Shown: piece after piece, positions 42,117 through 50,885 of the stretch
Position numbering within the stretch: position 1 is the stretch's first letter
How the letters are laid out: every line of letters starts with the position of its first letter
Origin: Catenulispora sp. EB89
Lineage (GTDB): Bacteria > Actinomycetota > Actinomycetes > Streptomycetales > Catenulisporaceae
Assembly (NCBI RefSeq): GCF_041261445.1
Contig: NZ_JBGCCU010000017.1
Coordinates: forward strand, 186,001-250,000
DNA length: 64,000 nucleotides
Reading direction: 5' to 3'
Notes under the pieces: generated by a model
Told to the model about the DNA's origin: nothing
Seen by the model: only the letters and a program-made list of their open reading frames with translations
Database searches by the model: none
Made by a program: the position numbers and the translations under genes

Positions 42117-42612
42117 GATGTCCTCCGAGTCCGGCGCGCAGGAGTTCCCGTGCCGCGTGTAGATCGGATTTGACCGTGCCTTCTTTTCGCCTGGTCAACC
42201 GGGCGATCTCGCGGACCGGGAGGTCGGCGTAGTAGTACAGCAGAACAGGGGTGCGCAGCCGCTCGGGGAGCGACCGGACCAGCATCCGCACCGGGACGGA
42301 CGCGTCGGCGCCGTCCCGGTTCAGGGCCAGCGCCGCCTCGGTCGTCGCCTCGCGCAGCGCCCGGCGTTCGCGGTCCAGCTTGCGCCAGTGGTCGCGGACC
42401 AGGTTCGCGGCCGTCACGTACAGGAACCCGCGGGGCTCGCGCACCGCGGTCCAGTGTCCCCACAGGCGCGTGAACGCCTCGGAGGCGATGTCGTGGGCGG
42501 TGCCGTCGTCGTCGACGAGACGACGGCACCAGCCGGCGAGGCCGGGATAGAGATCGGCGAACAAGTCGGACGCCGCCCGACTCTTCTCTCCGGAATCCTT
42601 GAACCGGCTCAA
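42100..42612 (-). CDS. ECF-type RNA polymerase sigma factor
   Basis: A 170-residue sigma-70 family protein. Region 2 covers about residues 13-80 (DLYPGLAGWCRRLV, DIASEAFTRLWGHW, RGFLYVTAANLVRDHWRK) and region 4 about 105-160 (LPERLRTPVLLYYYADLPVREIARL parts, EGTVKSDLHAARELL). The lack of a canonical promoter for it was not explored. It is coupled to the downstream membrane-protein gene. The genes before it in the same direction are sortase and substrate (40 nt gap), so they may share a transcript. Confidence 0.85.
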   Translation of the reverse strand: MSRFKDSGEKSRAASDLFADLYPGLAGWCRRLVDDDGTAHDIASEAFTRLWGHWTAVREPRGFLYVTAANLVRDHWRKLDRERRALREATTEAALALNRDGADASVPVRMLVRSLPERLRTPVLLYYYADLPVREIARLTRRKEGTVKSDLHAARELLRAGLGGHLDHTH

Positions 42613-42652
42613 CTCTCTCCAGATGCTCGGAACGTGACGGGGCCCGTCGGCC

Positions 42653-43378
42653 CTATCCCGTGGTGGTGCCGGTGAGGGACGCGAAGACCAGCACGTTGTC
42701 GAGGTAGCCGTCGTTGGTCCGCGGCCCCCCGCACGTGATCAGACGCAGTTCCGGGCGGTTTACGTTCCCGTAGACCTGCTGGGTCGGGAACTGGTCCTTC
42801 GCGACCGTCCGGACGGAGTTCACGGTGAAGTCCGCCGAGACCCCGTCCTGCAGCCGGACCACCACGCGGGATCCGGCGTGCAGCCGGTCCAGATGCAGGA
42901 AGACGCCGTCGCCGTACTGGCCGACGGTCACGTGGCCGAGGAGCACCGACGGCCCGGTCTGCCCGGGCGTGGGCGAACCGTCGTACCAGCCGGCCGGGCT
43001 CTTCGCCTCGATCGGCGGGACCTGGACCGTGCCGTCGGCGGCGAGGCCGAGCGCCATCACCGGGGTGTCGACGCCGATGTCGGGGATCTGCAGCCGTACC
43101 GGAACGGAGCGCGCGACGGCGCCGGCCGCCGAGCCCGGGGAACCCGGGCCCGACGAGCCTGACGAACCGCCCGCAGGGCTGCCTGGGGAGCTGCCTGCGG
43201 AGCCGTCAACCGAACCGCCTCCGGTGGAGGCGGACACCGCGCCCGGGTTCGTCCCAGTCCCGCCGGCAGACCTCCCAGTCCCACCGGCGGGTGTTCCCGA
43301 AGCCGCGGCGCAGCCGGAAGCCAGCATCAAGGCGGCCAGCACAGCGGGCCACCCGCGCGTCCAGACCGGCGGCCGCAA
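42653..43378 (-). CDS. Class F sortase
   Basis: About 241 residues. After an N-terminal hydrophobic segment or lipobox (LMLASGC, residues about 15-25) and a Gly/Ser-rich linker (30-95), the sortase domain begins with PVRLQIPDIGVDTPVMALG. Catalytic candidates: His in LLGHVTVGQ near 150, Cys in LRLITCGG near 216 and Arg at GGPR. This is the class F form, common in actinobacteria. The putative anchor is a lipoprotein-type Cys, slightly unusual. It follows the substrate-like gene by 2 nt, so the two form a pair. Confidence 0.88.
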   Translation of the reverse strand: MRPPVWTRGWPAVLAALMLASGCAAASGTPAGGTGRSAGGTGTNPGAVSASTGGGSVDGSAGSSPGSPAGGSSGSSGPGSPGSAAGAVARSVPVRLQIPDIGVDTPVMALGLAADGTVQVPPIEAKSPAGWYDGSPTPGQTGPSVLLGHVTVGQYGDGVFLHLDRLHAGSRVVVRLQDGVSADFTVNSVRTVAKDQFPTQQVYGNVNRPELRLITCGGPRTNDGYLDNVLVFASLTGTTTG

Positions 43379-43380
43379 GA

Positions 43381-43782
43381 TCAGCCCCGGCCCTTGAGCC
43401 TGCGGCGGGCCACCACGGTGCCCGAGCCGGCGAGCAGCACGGCCAGGGAGCCGCCGATCGCCGCGGCCTCACCGTGGCCGTTCGACGACGCCGCCGGCAC
43501 GCCGGTGTTCGGCGCGCCCGAGGGGACGGCGCGGATCTGGCCGCCCTGCGGGGAGGTCGTCGACGCGGCCGCGCTCGGCTCGGCGCTCCGGTCCGTGGTG
43601 GGAGCCGTGGAAGTCGCCCCCGCGCTCGGCGCGGCAGAGGGACCGCTCGGCGCGGTCGTGGGCGGGGCGGAGGCCGAAGCGGACGGCTGGCCGGAGCCGC
43701 CGTCGGCGAACGCCGACTCCGCTCCGGCTCCGGCGAGCACCGTGGCGAAGGCCAGGACGGTGAACAAACTCCGTGTACGCAT
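43381..43782 (-). CDS. Small sortase-substrate-like surface protein
   Basis: About 133 residues from ATG 43782 (GAGAGAGA site upstream). A signal peptide (about 1-26, ending AFA-DG) is followed by a low-complexity Ser/Ala/Thr/Pro spacer, the motif GAPNTGVPA near residue 90, a hydrophobic segment (IGGSLAVLLAGSGTVVA) and the basic end RRRLKGRG. This is the architecture of sortase substrates; the sorting signal reads APNTG, not classical LPXTG. It sits 2 nt from the class F sortase gene. Confidence 0.78.
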   Translation of the reverse strand: MRTRSLFTVLAFATVLAGAGAESAFADGGSGQPSASASAPPTTAPSGPSAAPSAGATSTAPTTDRSAEPSAAASTTSPQGGQIRAVPSGAPNTGVPAASSNGHGEAAAIGGSLAVLLAGSGTVVARRRLKGRG

Positions 43783-43921
43783 GAAGGTCTCTCTCTTCGA
43801 TCGATCCATGGTGGGTCCGTCAGTGCGGAACCACGCGAAGAGACGACCGGGGCACAGGGCCGGTTGTAAAGCGTTGGCAAAGAAACCGAAGGTCCTGGTC
43901 AGAGCACCAGAATTGCTTCCC

Positions 43922-44584
43922 TCAGCCCTCGACGGCCTTAACGGCCTCGACGACTTCGGCCACGTAGTCCCGGAACACCGCCGCCATGTCGACCGCCTCT
44001 GGCTCGATCAGCCACTGCTGCTGCAGACCGTCCATCAGGGCGATCAACCGCATGGTGTGCGCGTCGGCGTCGACGCCGGGACGGATCTCGCCGGTGTCGA
44101 CCCCGGCGCGCAGGCCGTCCGAGATCAGGGCCCTGATCCGCCGGTACCGGCTGTGCGCCCAGGCGTGCGCCGGGTGGTCGGCCGTCACGCTCTCCGCGCT
44201 GAGCACCGTGAACAGCTGCACCAGGCCCGGAATCTGCTGGTTGCGGGCCACCAGCTCGACCAGCGCGGACAGCACGGCCAGGCCGGTCAGCGGCTCGCCG
44301 CCCGCCCCCAGGAAGCGCTGCGAGTCCATCTCGTCGCGCAGGTCGAGGGTCGCGGCGAGCAGTTCCTCCTTGGTGCGGAAGTGGTGCAGCAGACCGGGCT
44401 GGGACAGTTCCGCGCGTTCGGCGATGCGCGCCAGCGAGGCCCCGCGATAGCCGTTCTCGGCGAACTCCTCCATCGCGATGTGCAGGATCCGCGTGCGGCG
44501 CGCGCGTCCGACCGCGTAGCTGCTGCCGTCACGTCGGGGACGGCCGCCGGCGGCCGGTTTCCTGCCCTGTTCGCTCTTGGTCAC
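43922..44584 (-). CDS. TetR-family regulator
   Basis: A 220-residue TetR protein from GTG 44584. The N-terminal HTH spans about residues 31-75 (ILHIAMEEFAENGYRGAS and LSQPGLLHHFRTKEELL, respectively helix 1 and recognition helix). The remaining 140 residues form the ligand-binding domain with no recognised ligand. It is divergent from the GH3 beta-glucosidase gene, with an inverted repeat in between, and so probably controls it. Confidence 0.87.
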   Translation of the reverse strand: MTKSEQGRKPAAGGRPRRDGSSYAVGRARRTRILHIAMEEFAENGYRGASLARIAERAELSQPGLLHHFRTKEELLAATLDLRDEMDSQRFLGAGGEPLTGLAVLSALVELVARNQQIPGLVQLFTVLSAESVTADHPAHAWAHSRYRRIRALISDGLRAGVDTGEIRPGVDADAHTMRLIALMDGLQQQWLIEPEAVDMAAVFRDYVAEVVEAVKAVEG

Positions 44585-44632
44585 GGATTCAACCTTAGCG
44601 AGCGGCCGTTCGGTAACATCACGATAACAAAC

Positions 44633-44650
44633 CTACCTATCACTCGGTAG
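44633..44650. promoter_or_regulatory. Candidate TetR operator between tetR and the GH3 gene
   Basis: CTACC-N8-GGTAG, an 18-bp inverted repeat in an AT-rich patch between the two divergent starts (44584 and 44705). Confidence 0.55.
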
Positions 44651-44704
44651 CATTATTAGGCTCCGGCCAGGACACCACTTCAGGTGCGAAGGAGCGACCA
44701 GCGC

Positions 44705-47275
44705 ATGGAAACCACACTCGACGAGCTGCTCGGGCGGCTCACCCTGGAGCAGAAGGTGGGGCTGCTCACCGGCAAGGACTTCTGGTCCCTGGCCCCGATC
44801 CCGGAGATCGGGCTGCGCGAGCTCAAGCTGTCCGACGGGCCCAACGGGATCCGCGGCACGGCCTGGGACGAGCGCGAGACCTCCCTGCTGTTCCCGAACC
44901 CGACCGCGCTGGCCGCGACCTGGGATCCGGCCCAGGCCCGGCGGGCCGGCTCGCTGATGGGCGCGCAGGCTCGGGACCTGGGCATCGGCTGGCACCTGGC
45001 GCCCAACGTCAACCTGCACCGCTCGCCGCTGGGCGGCCGGCACTTCGAGTGCTACTCCGAGGACCCGGTGCTCACCGCGGAGATCACCGCCGGGTTCGTG
45101 GACGGGGTCCAGGAGCAGGGCGTGGCCTCGACGGTCAAGCACTACATCGGCAACGAGTCCGAGACCGACCGCATGTCCTACGACGCGCGGATCAGCGACA
45201 AGACGCTGCGCGAGGTGTACCTGCCGCCGTTCGAGGCGGCCGCGCACACCGGGGCGTGGTCGGTGATGGCCGCGTACAACTCGGTCGACGGGGCCTCGAT
45301 GACCGACAACCGGCCGCTGCTCACCGGGCTGCTCAAGGACGAGCTCGGGTTCGACGGCGTCATCGTCTCGGACTGGACGGCCGCGCGGTCCACGGAGGCT
45401 TCGGCGAACGCGGGGCTGGACGTCGTGATGCCCGGGCCGATGGGTCCGTGGGGCGACGCGCTGGTCGCGGCGGTGCGGGCCGGGAAGGTGGCCGAGTCGG
45501 TGATCGACGACAAGGTGATCAGGGTGCTGCGACTGGCGGCGCGCACGGGTCATCTGGAGGCTTTCGATGCCGACTTCCCGGCTGTCGGCTCCGGTGCCGG
45601 TTCCGGTGCTGGCTCCGGCTCGGACTCCGGCTCCGGTGCCACGGCCGCGACCCCCGACGACGCCGAGGCCCAGATCCGCGACCTCGCCGCACGCGCGATG
45701 GTGGTGCTGCGCAACGAAGGCGGCCTGCTCCCGCTGGATCCGGCGGCGCTCGCGCGGATCGCCGTGATCGGCCCGAACGCCGGTCTGCTGACCGCGCAGG
45801 GCGGCGGATCGGCGCACGTGAACCCGCGCCACGTTGTCAGCCCCCTGACCGGCATCACCGAGGCGTTCGGCCCCGGCACGGTCGTGGACTTCGCGCCCGG
45901 CGTGCTCACCCAGCGCCTGCTGCCGCAGCTCACCGACGCCACGTCCCGCGACCCCGAGACCGGCGCGCCGGGACTGCGCGTCGAGTACCTTTCGGCCGAC
46001 GGGACCGTGCTGGGCAGTGAGATCCGGCACGTCTCGCGGCTGGTGTTCATGGGCACGCTGCCGAGCGGTACGGCGTCCGTCCGAGTGCGCGTCAATGTAC
46101 TGATCAGCGAGCCCGGCCGGCACCGGTTCTCGGTCTCCGGCGCCGGCTCGTTCACGCTCAAGGTCGGGGACATCGCCTCCCTGTCGATCGCGCTCGGCGG
46201 CGAGGACGGCGACCCGATCGTGGCGCTGGTGAAGCCGCCGGAGCGCCGGATCGAGGCCGAGCTGGCGGCCGGGACCACGGCGCTGGAGCTGACCGCCTCG
46301 GTCGACTCGGCGTTCGGGCTGGCCATCTTCGGCCTGCACCACGAGCCGCCGCGGCCCACCGACGACGAGCTGTTCGCCGCGGCGGTGGCGGCCGCGCGCG
46401 CCGCCGACGTCGCGGTGGTCTGCGTCGGCACCACCGACGAGGTGGAGAGTGAGGGCTTCGACCGCACCGATCTGAAGCTGCCCGGGCGGCAGGACGCGTT
46501 GGTGGCGGCGGTGCTGGCGGCGAATCCGCGCACGGTGGTGGTCGTGAACGCCGGCGCCCCGGTGGAGATGCCTTGGCGCGACGAGGCCGCGGCGATCCTG
46601 TGGGCCTGGTTCCCCGGGCAGGAGGGCGGCCACGCGGTCGCCGACGCGCTGACCGGCGCGGTCGAACCCGGCGGGCGGCTGCCGACCACGTTCCCGGCGA
46701 CCGCCGCGGACGCGCCGGTGCTGTCGACGACGCCGGTGGACGGGACGATCGACTACGCCGAGGGGGCGCTGTTCGGCTACCGGGGGTACCGGGCGGCGGG
46801 GACCGTCCCGGCGTACCCGTTCGGCCACGGGCTCGGGTACACCACGTGGGAGTACCAGGACGCGACGGTCGCGGTGAACGAGACGGACTGCCTGGTCGAC
46901 GTCCAGGTGCGGCTGCGCAACAGCGGGGGCCGCGCGGGGCGCGAGGTGGTGCAGGTCTACCTGGCCGACGAGGACGGGCTGCCGCCGCGGCTGGTCGGGT
47001 TCGGGCACGTGGGCGCCGAGGCCGGACGGACGGCTACGGCGCTGGTGGAAATCCCTCGGCGGATCCTGGCCCGCTGGGACGAGGCGGCTTCGGCGTGGAC
47101 CGTGGCGCCGGGCGTGCGGTCGCTGTTGATCGGGCGCTCCGCTTCCGACGTGCGGCTGACCGAGGAGGTCACGCTGCGGGGTGGTTACGTGGGACCGCGA
47201 TCTGCCGCTTCCGCCATGAATGTCACAAACTCTGCTATCCCTGCAATCACCGCTACCAAGGAGCACAGCGAATGA
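44705..47275 (+). CDS. Glycoside hydrolase family 3 beta-glucosidase
   Basis: About 856 residues, ATG 44705 chosen because GAAGGAGCG precedes it by ten nt. Domains: GH3 barrel (residues 1-290) with the nucleophile Asp223 in GFDGVIVSDW, a Ser/Gly linker, the alpha/beta sandwich domain (about 315-620, with NAGLLTAQGGGSAHVNP), an inserted PA14 domain (about 425-545) and a C-terminal fibronectin-like domain (720-856). No signal peptide, so it is cytoplasmic or leaderless. It likely hydrolyses imported beta-glucosides. It overlaps the next gene by 4 nt. Confidence 0.92.
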   Translation: METTLDELLGRLTLEQKVGLLTGKDFWSLAPIPEIGLRELKLSDGPNGIRGTAWDERETSLLFPNPTALAATWDPAQARRAGSLMGAQARDLGIGWHLAPNVNLHRSPLGGRHFECYSEDPVLTAEITAGFVDGVQEQGVASTVKHYIGNESETDRMSYDARISDKTLREVYLPPFEAAAHTGAWSVMAAYNSVDGASMTDNRPLLTGLLKDELGFDGVIVSDWTAARSTEASANAGLDVVMPGPMGPWGDALVAAVRAGKVAESVIDDKVIRVLRLAARTGHLEAFDADFPAVGSGAGSGAGSGSDSGSGATAATPDDAEAQIRDLAARAMVVLRNEGGLLPLDPAALARIAVIGPNAGLLTAQGGGSAHVNPRHVVSPLTGITEAFGPGTVVDFAPGVLTQRLLPQLTDATSRDPETGAPGLRVEYLSADGTVLGSEIRHVSRLVFMGTLPSGTASVRVRVNVLISEPGRHRFSVSGAGSFTLKVGDIASLSIALGGEDGDPIVALVKPPERRIEAELAAGTTALELTASVDSAFGLAIFGLHHEPPRPTDDELFAAAVAAARAADVAVVCVGTTDEVESEGFDRTDLKLPGRQDALVAAVLAANPRTVVVVNAGAPVEMPWRDEAAAILWAWFPGQEGGHAVADALTGAVEPGGRLPTTFPATAADAPVLSTTPVDGTIDYAEGALFGYRGYRAAGTVPAYPFGHGLGYTTWEYQDATVAVNETDCLVDVQVRLRNSGGRAGREVVQVYLADEDGLPPRLVGFGHVGAEAGRTATALVEIPRRILARWDEAASAWTVAPGVRSLLIGRSASDVRLTEEVTLRGGYVGPRSAASAMNVTNSAIPAITATKEHSE

Positions 47276-48090
47276 CCGTCACGCAGTCCCGTATAGAGAT
47301 CTCCCGCGGCTCGTTGTCCTTCTTCGAGGCCGTCCCCGACGGCGGCGAAGTCCGCGGCACCGTCCTCATGGTCCCCGGCTTCACCGGCTCCAAGGAGGAC
47401 TTCCTCCCGATGGCGCCGTACGTCACGGCCGCGGGCTACCGACTGATCGCCTACTCGCAGCTCGGCCAGTTCGACTCCGACGGCCCGGACGACGAGGGCT
47501 CCGAGGCCGAGTACACGATCGCGAAGTTCGGCGCGGACGTCCTCGAAGTCCTCGACCTCGCGGCGCCCGGCGAGCGCGTGCACCTGCTGGGCCACAGCTT
47601 CGGCGGCCTGACCACCCGCAACGCGGTGCTGCGCGATCCGCGGCGCTTCCGCTCCTACGTGATCCTGGACTCGCCGCCGAACGGCGCCGACGCCGGCGCG
47701 GAGAACCTCTCGGCGCTGGCGGACGTGGTCCGGACGCAGGGCAACGAGGGACTGTGGAACGGGATGCTCGCCCCGCTGCAGGAGATGTTCCCGGCGCCGG
47801 TGAAGGAGTTCCTGCACCGCCGCATGCTCGCCACGAAGACCCACAACCTGATCGGCATCGCCGAGACCATGGCCGCCGAACCGGACCTGGTCGCGGAGCT
47901 GGCGGCCACCGGCGTCCCCGCGCTGGTGGTAGCGGGCGAGAACGACTTCGTGCTGGTGCCGGTGCAGCAGGACGTGGCGGCGCGGCTCGGCGTGAAGTTC
48001 GAGATCATCGCCGGCGCCGGGCACACGCCGAACGAGGAGAAGCCGGAGGAGCTGACGGCTGTGGTGGCGGCCTTCTGGGACGCGCACTGA
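47272..48090 (+). CDS. Alpha/beta hydrolase
   Basis: A 272-residue hydrolase, start ATG overlapping the GH3 stop (ATGA). The nucleophile elbow is GHSFGG with Ser109; Asp225 (GENDFVL) and His251 (GAGHTPNEE) complete the triad, and PGFTGSKEDF near residue 35 forms the oxyanion loop. It probably cleaves an ester or lactone. Being coupled to a beta-glucosidase suggests sequential deglycosylation and ester cleavage of one conjugate, which is inference. A strong hairpin follows. Confidence 0.88.
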   Translation: MTVTQSRIEISRGSLSFFEAVPDGGEVRGTVLMVPGFTGSKEDFLPMAPYVTAAGYRLIAYSQLGQFDSDGPDDEGSEAEYTIAKFGADVLEVLDLAAPGERVHLLGHSFGGLTTRNAVLRDPRRFRSYVILDSPPNGADAGAENLSALADVVRTQGNEGLWNGMLAPLQEMFPAPVKEFLHRRMLATKTHNLIGIAETMAAEPDLVAELAATGVPALVVAGENDFVLVPVQQDVAARLGVKFEIIAGAGHTPNEEKPEELTAVVAAFWDAH

Positions 48091-48108
48091 GGCTGAAGCT
48101 ACGCCGAT

Positions 48109-48150
48109 CTCGGCCCCGACACAGCGTTAGAGGCCTGTGTCGGGGCCGAG
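48109..48150. terminator. Bidirectional hairpin terminator
   Basis: A perfect 16-bp stem (48109-48124 with 48135-48150) and a 10-nt loop between the convergent hydrolase and TetR genes. There is no T-run, as is common in high-GC bacteria. Confidence 0.75.
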
Positions 48151-48182
48151 TGCCGTGCGGCATCAGAACCCTGTCGCCGGGC

Positions 48183-48824
48183 TCACAGCCCCGCGTCAGG
48201 ATCGTCCACGATCCGCGACCGGGCCTCCATCCAGTTCTCCGCGGTCAGCCGCCGGAACGCGGACATCAGCGACTCCCCCAGGTCGAACTCGGACGCCACC
48301 AGCCACTGTGCCTGGAGCCCGTCCCACACCGCCACGATCTGCCGGGCTGTGTCCCGCGGGTCCAGTCCGGGGTGCGCCAGGCCCGCGGCCTGGCGGAGCT
48401 CGATCAGGCGGGCGAACCAGGTCAGCACGCGCTCGTAGTGCGCCGTGAAGTAGGTCTGCGCCGGGTGGCCGGGGACGGTCGCGTCGCCGGCCAGCGCGGT
48501 GTAGAGGCGCATGAGGCTCACTCGGCGGGGGGCGGTCTGGACGAAGGCGCGCAGCGTCTCCAGGTCGAAGGCCTCCGATTCGGGGAAGGCGTCGACGTCC
48601 TCGTCCTCGGCGTACTGCAGGGCGGCGACGAGGAGGTGGTCCTTGGTCGGGTAGTGGTAGAGGACCGTCGCCTCGCGGGTGTCGGAGCGCTCGGCGACCT
48701 CGGCGGTGGTGACCGCCGCGTGCCCCTTCTCCAGGACGATGTCCAGGACCGCACGCGCGATGACCTCGCGGCGTCGTGCGGTCCTGGCGTAGGGCCCGCG
48801 GGGTTTGCCCGTCGTGCTGGTCAT
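48183..48824 (-). CDS. TetR-family regulator of the MFS gene
   Basis: A 213-residue TetR protein. Its HTH spans about residues 19-64 (VIARAVLDIVLEKGHAAV and TREATVLYHYPTKDHLL as helices). It is transcribed after the MFS gene with a 35-nt gap. The ligand domain is not recognised. It probably represses its own operon. Confidence 0.85.
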   Translation of the reverse strand: MTSTTGKPRGPYARTARRREVIARAVLDIVLEKGHAAVTTAEVAERSDTREATVLYHYPTKDHLLVAALQYAEDEDVDAFPESEAFDLETLRAFVQTAPRRVSLMRLYTALAGDATVPGHPAQTYFTAHYERVLTWFARLIELRQAAGLAHPGLDPRDTARQIVAVWDGLQAQWLVASEFDLGESLMSAFRRLTAENWMEARSRIVDDPDAGL

Positions 48825-48859
48825 GCCTCGACTTTACGGCCGTGCCTGGACGACGCCGC

Positions 48860-50227
48860 TCAGCGGACCGACTTCACGCGCGTCACGATCGCCGCGCCGG
48901 CCAGGGCCACGCAGCCGCAGATCGGGAACAGCGCGTGGTAGCCCCAGGTCGTGACGATCCACGAGGCCAGGAACGGGGCGGCCACCTGCGGCGCGGCGTT
49001 GGCGATGTTGATCAGGCCCATGTCCTTGCCGGCGTCCTCGCCGCGCGGCAGCACCTTCGTGATCAGCGCCATGTCGACAGCCATGTACATGCCGAACGCC
49101 AGGCCGTTCACGACGTTGAACACGGTCATGCCGCTCACCGTCGCGGACAGCATCGGGATGAACAGCGACAGCGCCGCGAGCACGCCGGAGCCGAGCACGA
49201 AGGGCTTCATCCGCCCGAAGGCGTCCACCAGCCGCCCGATCACCAGCGCGGCGGCCACCATCGCCACCGAGTTCACGACCATCAGGAAGCCCATGGTGGC
49301 CGGCGCGTCCTGCGGCTTGACCTTGATGTACTCCATGAGGATGTAGAGGTTGTAGACCTGCACCATGAAGTAGCCGGCGACGACGCCGAAGCGGGAGACG
49401 AAGGCGTAGGCGAAGTCCGGGTGCCGCCGCGGGTCGACCCAGAAGTTGGCCACGAACCGCTTCAGGCTGAACGGCTCGACCACCATGTCGGTGCTGGGCT
49501 TGTCAGGCGTGAGGAAGACGAACAGCAGCGCGATCACGACGAGCACCCCGGCAATGAGGTAGTAGCCGTTCTTGCCGAGGAACTTGCCGTCGAAGCCGCC
49601 GATGGTGCCGTGGTAGCCGAGCTTGGAGCCGTCGACGCCGCCGATCACCGTCGCCGCAACGATGGTCGCGATCGGCGTGGCCAGCCCCACCATCGCCGAG
49701 AAGCGCGCGTACTTCGCCGGCGGGACCCGGTCGGGCATGGTCGTGGTCAACGCGGCCTGGAAGCCGTTCAGGATGAACTGCACGGTGCCCCAGGCGATCG
49801 CCAGAACGCCGATGGACTTGGCGTTCGCCTGCCAGAGCAGCGCCCCCGCGCCGACCACCGCGCACAGCAGCAGCCAGGGCGCCCGCCGCCCGAAGCGCGA
49901 GCGGGTGCGGTCGGAGATCTGACCGAAGATCGGGTTGCCGACGGCAGCCAGCGCGGCGCCGACCGCCACCGCGTTCTTCAGCGCGTTCGGGTCGTTGTGC
50001 CCCTTGATCATCGTCACCTGCAGCGGCACCAGGAACCCGCCGACACCCAGCCAGACCAGCATCAACGCGATGTTGGCCAGCGGCAGGGTGAGGTAGAGCG
50101 GGCCGAGGCGGAAGCGGGGACGGCCGTCGGGGTCGAGCGGACCTCGGACGCCGTCGGCGGCGCCTGGGGAGACCGGATCCGGAGTCGAGGGCGAGGGTGC
50201 GGAAGCCGAGAGATCAGCAGTGGCCAT
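48860..50227 (-). CDS. Major facilitator superfamily transporter
   Basis: A 455-residue inner-membrane permease with about 12 predicted helices. The motif-A-like loop GQISDRTRSRFGRRAP after TM2 marks an MFS carrier, and a longer central loop lies near the middle. The N-terminal 45 residues are a disordered Ser/Pro/Asp-rich extension. The family resembles sugar/cation symporters as much as drug exporters. It is followed by tetR in the same operon. Located near the beta-glucosidase gene cluster, it may import a glycoside, which is only a suggestion. Confidence 0.87.
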   Translation of the reverse strand: MATADLSASAPSPSTPDPVSPGAADGVRGPLDPDGRPRFRLGPLYLTLPLANIALMLVWLGVGGFLVPLQVTMIKGHNDPNALKNAVAVGAALAAVGNPIFGQISDRTRSRFGRRAPWLLLCAVVGAGALLWQANAKSIGVLAIAWGTVQFILNGFQAALTTTMPDRVPPAKYARFSAMVGLATPIATIVAATVIGGVDGSKLGYHGTIGGFDGKFLGKNGYYLIAGVLVVIALLFVFLTPDKPSTDMVVEPFSLKRFVANFWVDPRRHPDFAYAFVSRFGVVAGYFMVQVYNLYILMEYIKVKPQDAPATMGFLMVVNSVAMVAAALVIGRLVDAFGRMKPFVLGSGVLAALSLFIPMLSATVSGMTVFNVVNGLAFGMYMAVDMALITKVLPRGEDAGKDMGLINIANAAPQVAAPFLASWIVTTWGYHALFPICGCVALAGAAIVTRVKSVR

Positions 50228-50232
50228 GAGCG

Positions 50233-50333
50233 TTCACCGAGTCATGTGAGGGGGACGGTGGTGCCGGATGAAACCTGAGTGAAACAGAGAGTTCGATTCC
50301 GGGCAATGCTCGCGCGACGGCATTTACCGAGTC
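50233..50333 (-). promoter_or_regulatory. Direct repeats TTYACCGAGTC upstream of the MFS gene
   Basis: TTCACCGAGTC (50233-50243) just before the MFS start and TTTACCGAGTC (50323-50333) about 90 nt upstream. The latter lies in a weak palindrome, TTAC-CGAGTC-GTTA. Possible TetR binding sites. Confidence 0.35.
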
Positions 50334-50386
50334 GTTAGCTGGACTGCCGTCACGAAAAGTTTGCTGGACTCAGTCTTGACAGCGGG

Positions 50387-50833
50387 TCATCGCCCGAAGG
50401 TGATCCCGCCCGAGACGTCGTCGGCCTGGACCGCGTTGCGCGCGCTCCCGCTGAAGTTCTTGGTGTTGGTCGTCATGGTGACCGACGCGCCACGCTGCGC
50501 GTCGAGGAGCACGGGCAGCCCGCCCACGGCGTCGGCGAGCTCGGGACGTGCGGCGATCTGCCCGGCGAGGTAGCCGATCCAGAACAGCTGCATCCGGTCC
50601 GCACGCTCGGATTCCGATCCGTCCCCCGCGACGGCGAGCGCCTGTTGCCTGGCGAGGTCCAGTTCGGTGCCGGCAGCTTCGAGTGCTGCGACGCTCGGGC
50701 CCGACGGCCCGTCGTCACCGCGGTGGCGCGCCCAGATCCGGGACAACGCCGTGCGAACCTGGCTCCAGGAGTCGGTGACGATCGCAGTGACCAGAGACTG
50801 CGCGCCGGGCATGACCACATTCGTCAGATCCAC
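50387..50833 (-). CDS. Helical protein with amyloid-like C-terminal motif
   Basis: A 148-residue protein from a GTG start. Residues 1-115 are helical (WSQVRTALSRIWARHRG, LFWIGYLAGQIA). The last 30 residues contain NFSGSARNAVQADDVSGG followed by ITFG. This pattern of S/A-rich strands with NAVQAxDxxGGIxFG resembles amyloid signalling motifs found in bacterial NLR-type proteins and near WD40 or NACHT genes. No partner with the same motif was found in this window. Unknown function; the amyloid idea is inference. Confidence 0.5.
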   Translation of the reverse strand: MDLTNVVMPGAQSLVTAIVTDSWSQVRTALSRIWARHRGDDGPSGPSVAALEAAGTELDLARQQALAVAGDGSESERADRMQLFWIGYLAGQIAARPELADAVGGLPVLLDAQRGASVTMTTNTKNFSGSARNAVQADDVSGGITFGR

Positions 50834-50885
50834 GCTTCGATGGTACGCAGCGGGAGCATTCGGACTCCAGGCTCCGACCAGAGGG

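Noticed and set aside
44633-47266. Minus-strand 877-codon frame opposite the GH3 gene
   Set aside because: Shadow of the GH3 coding frame, Arg/Gly/Asp-rich with no domain pattern.
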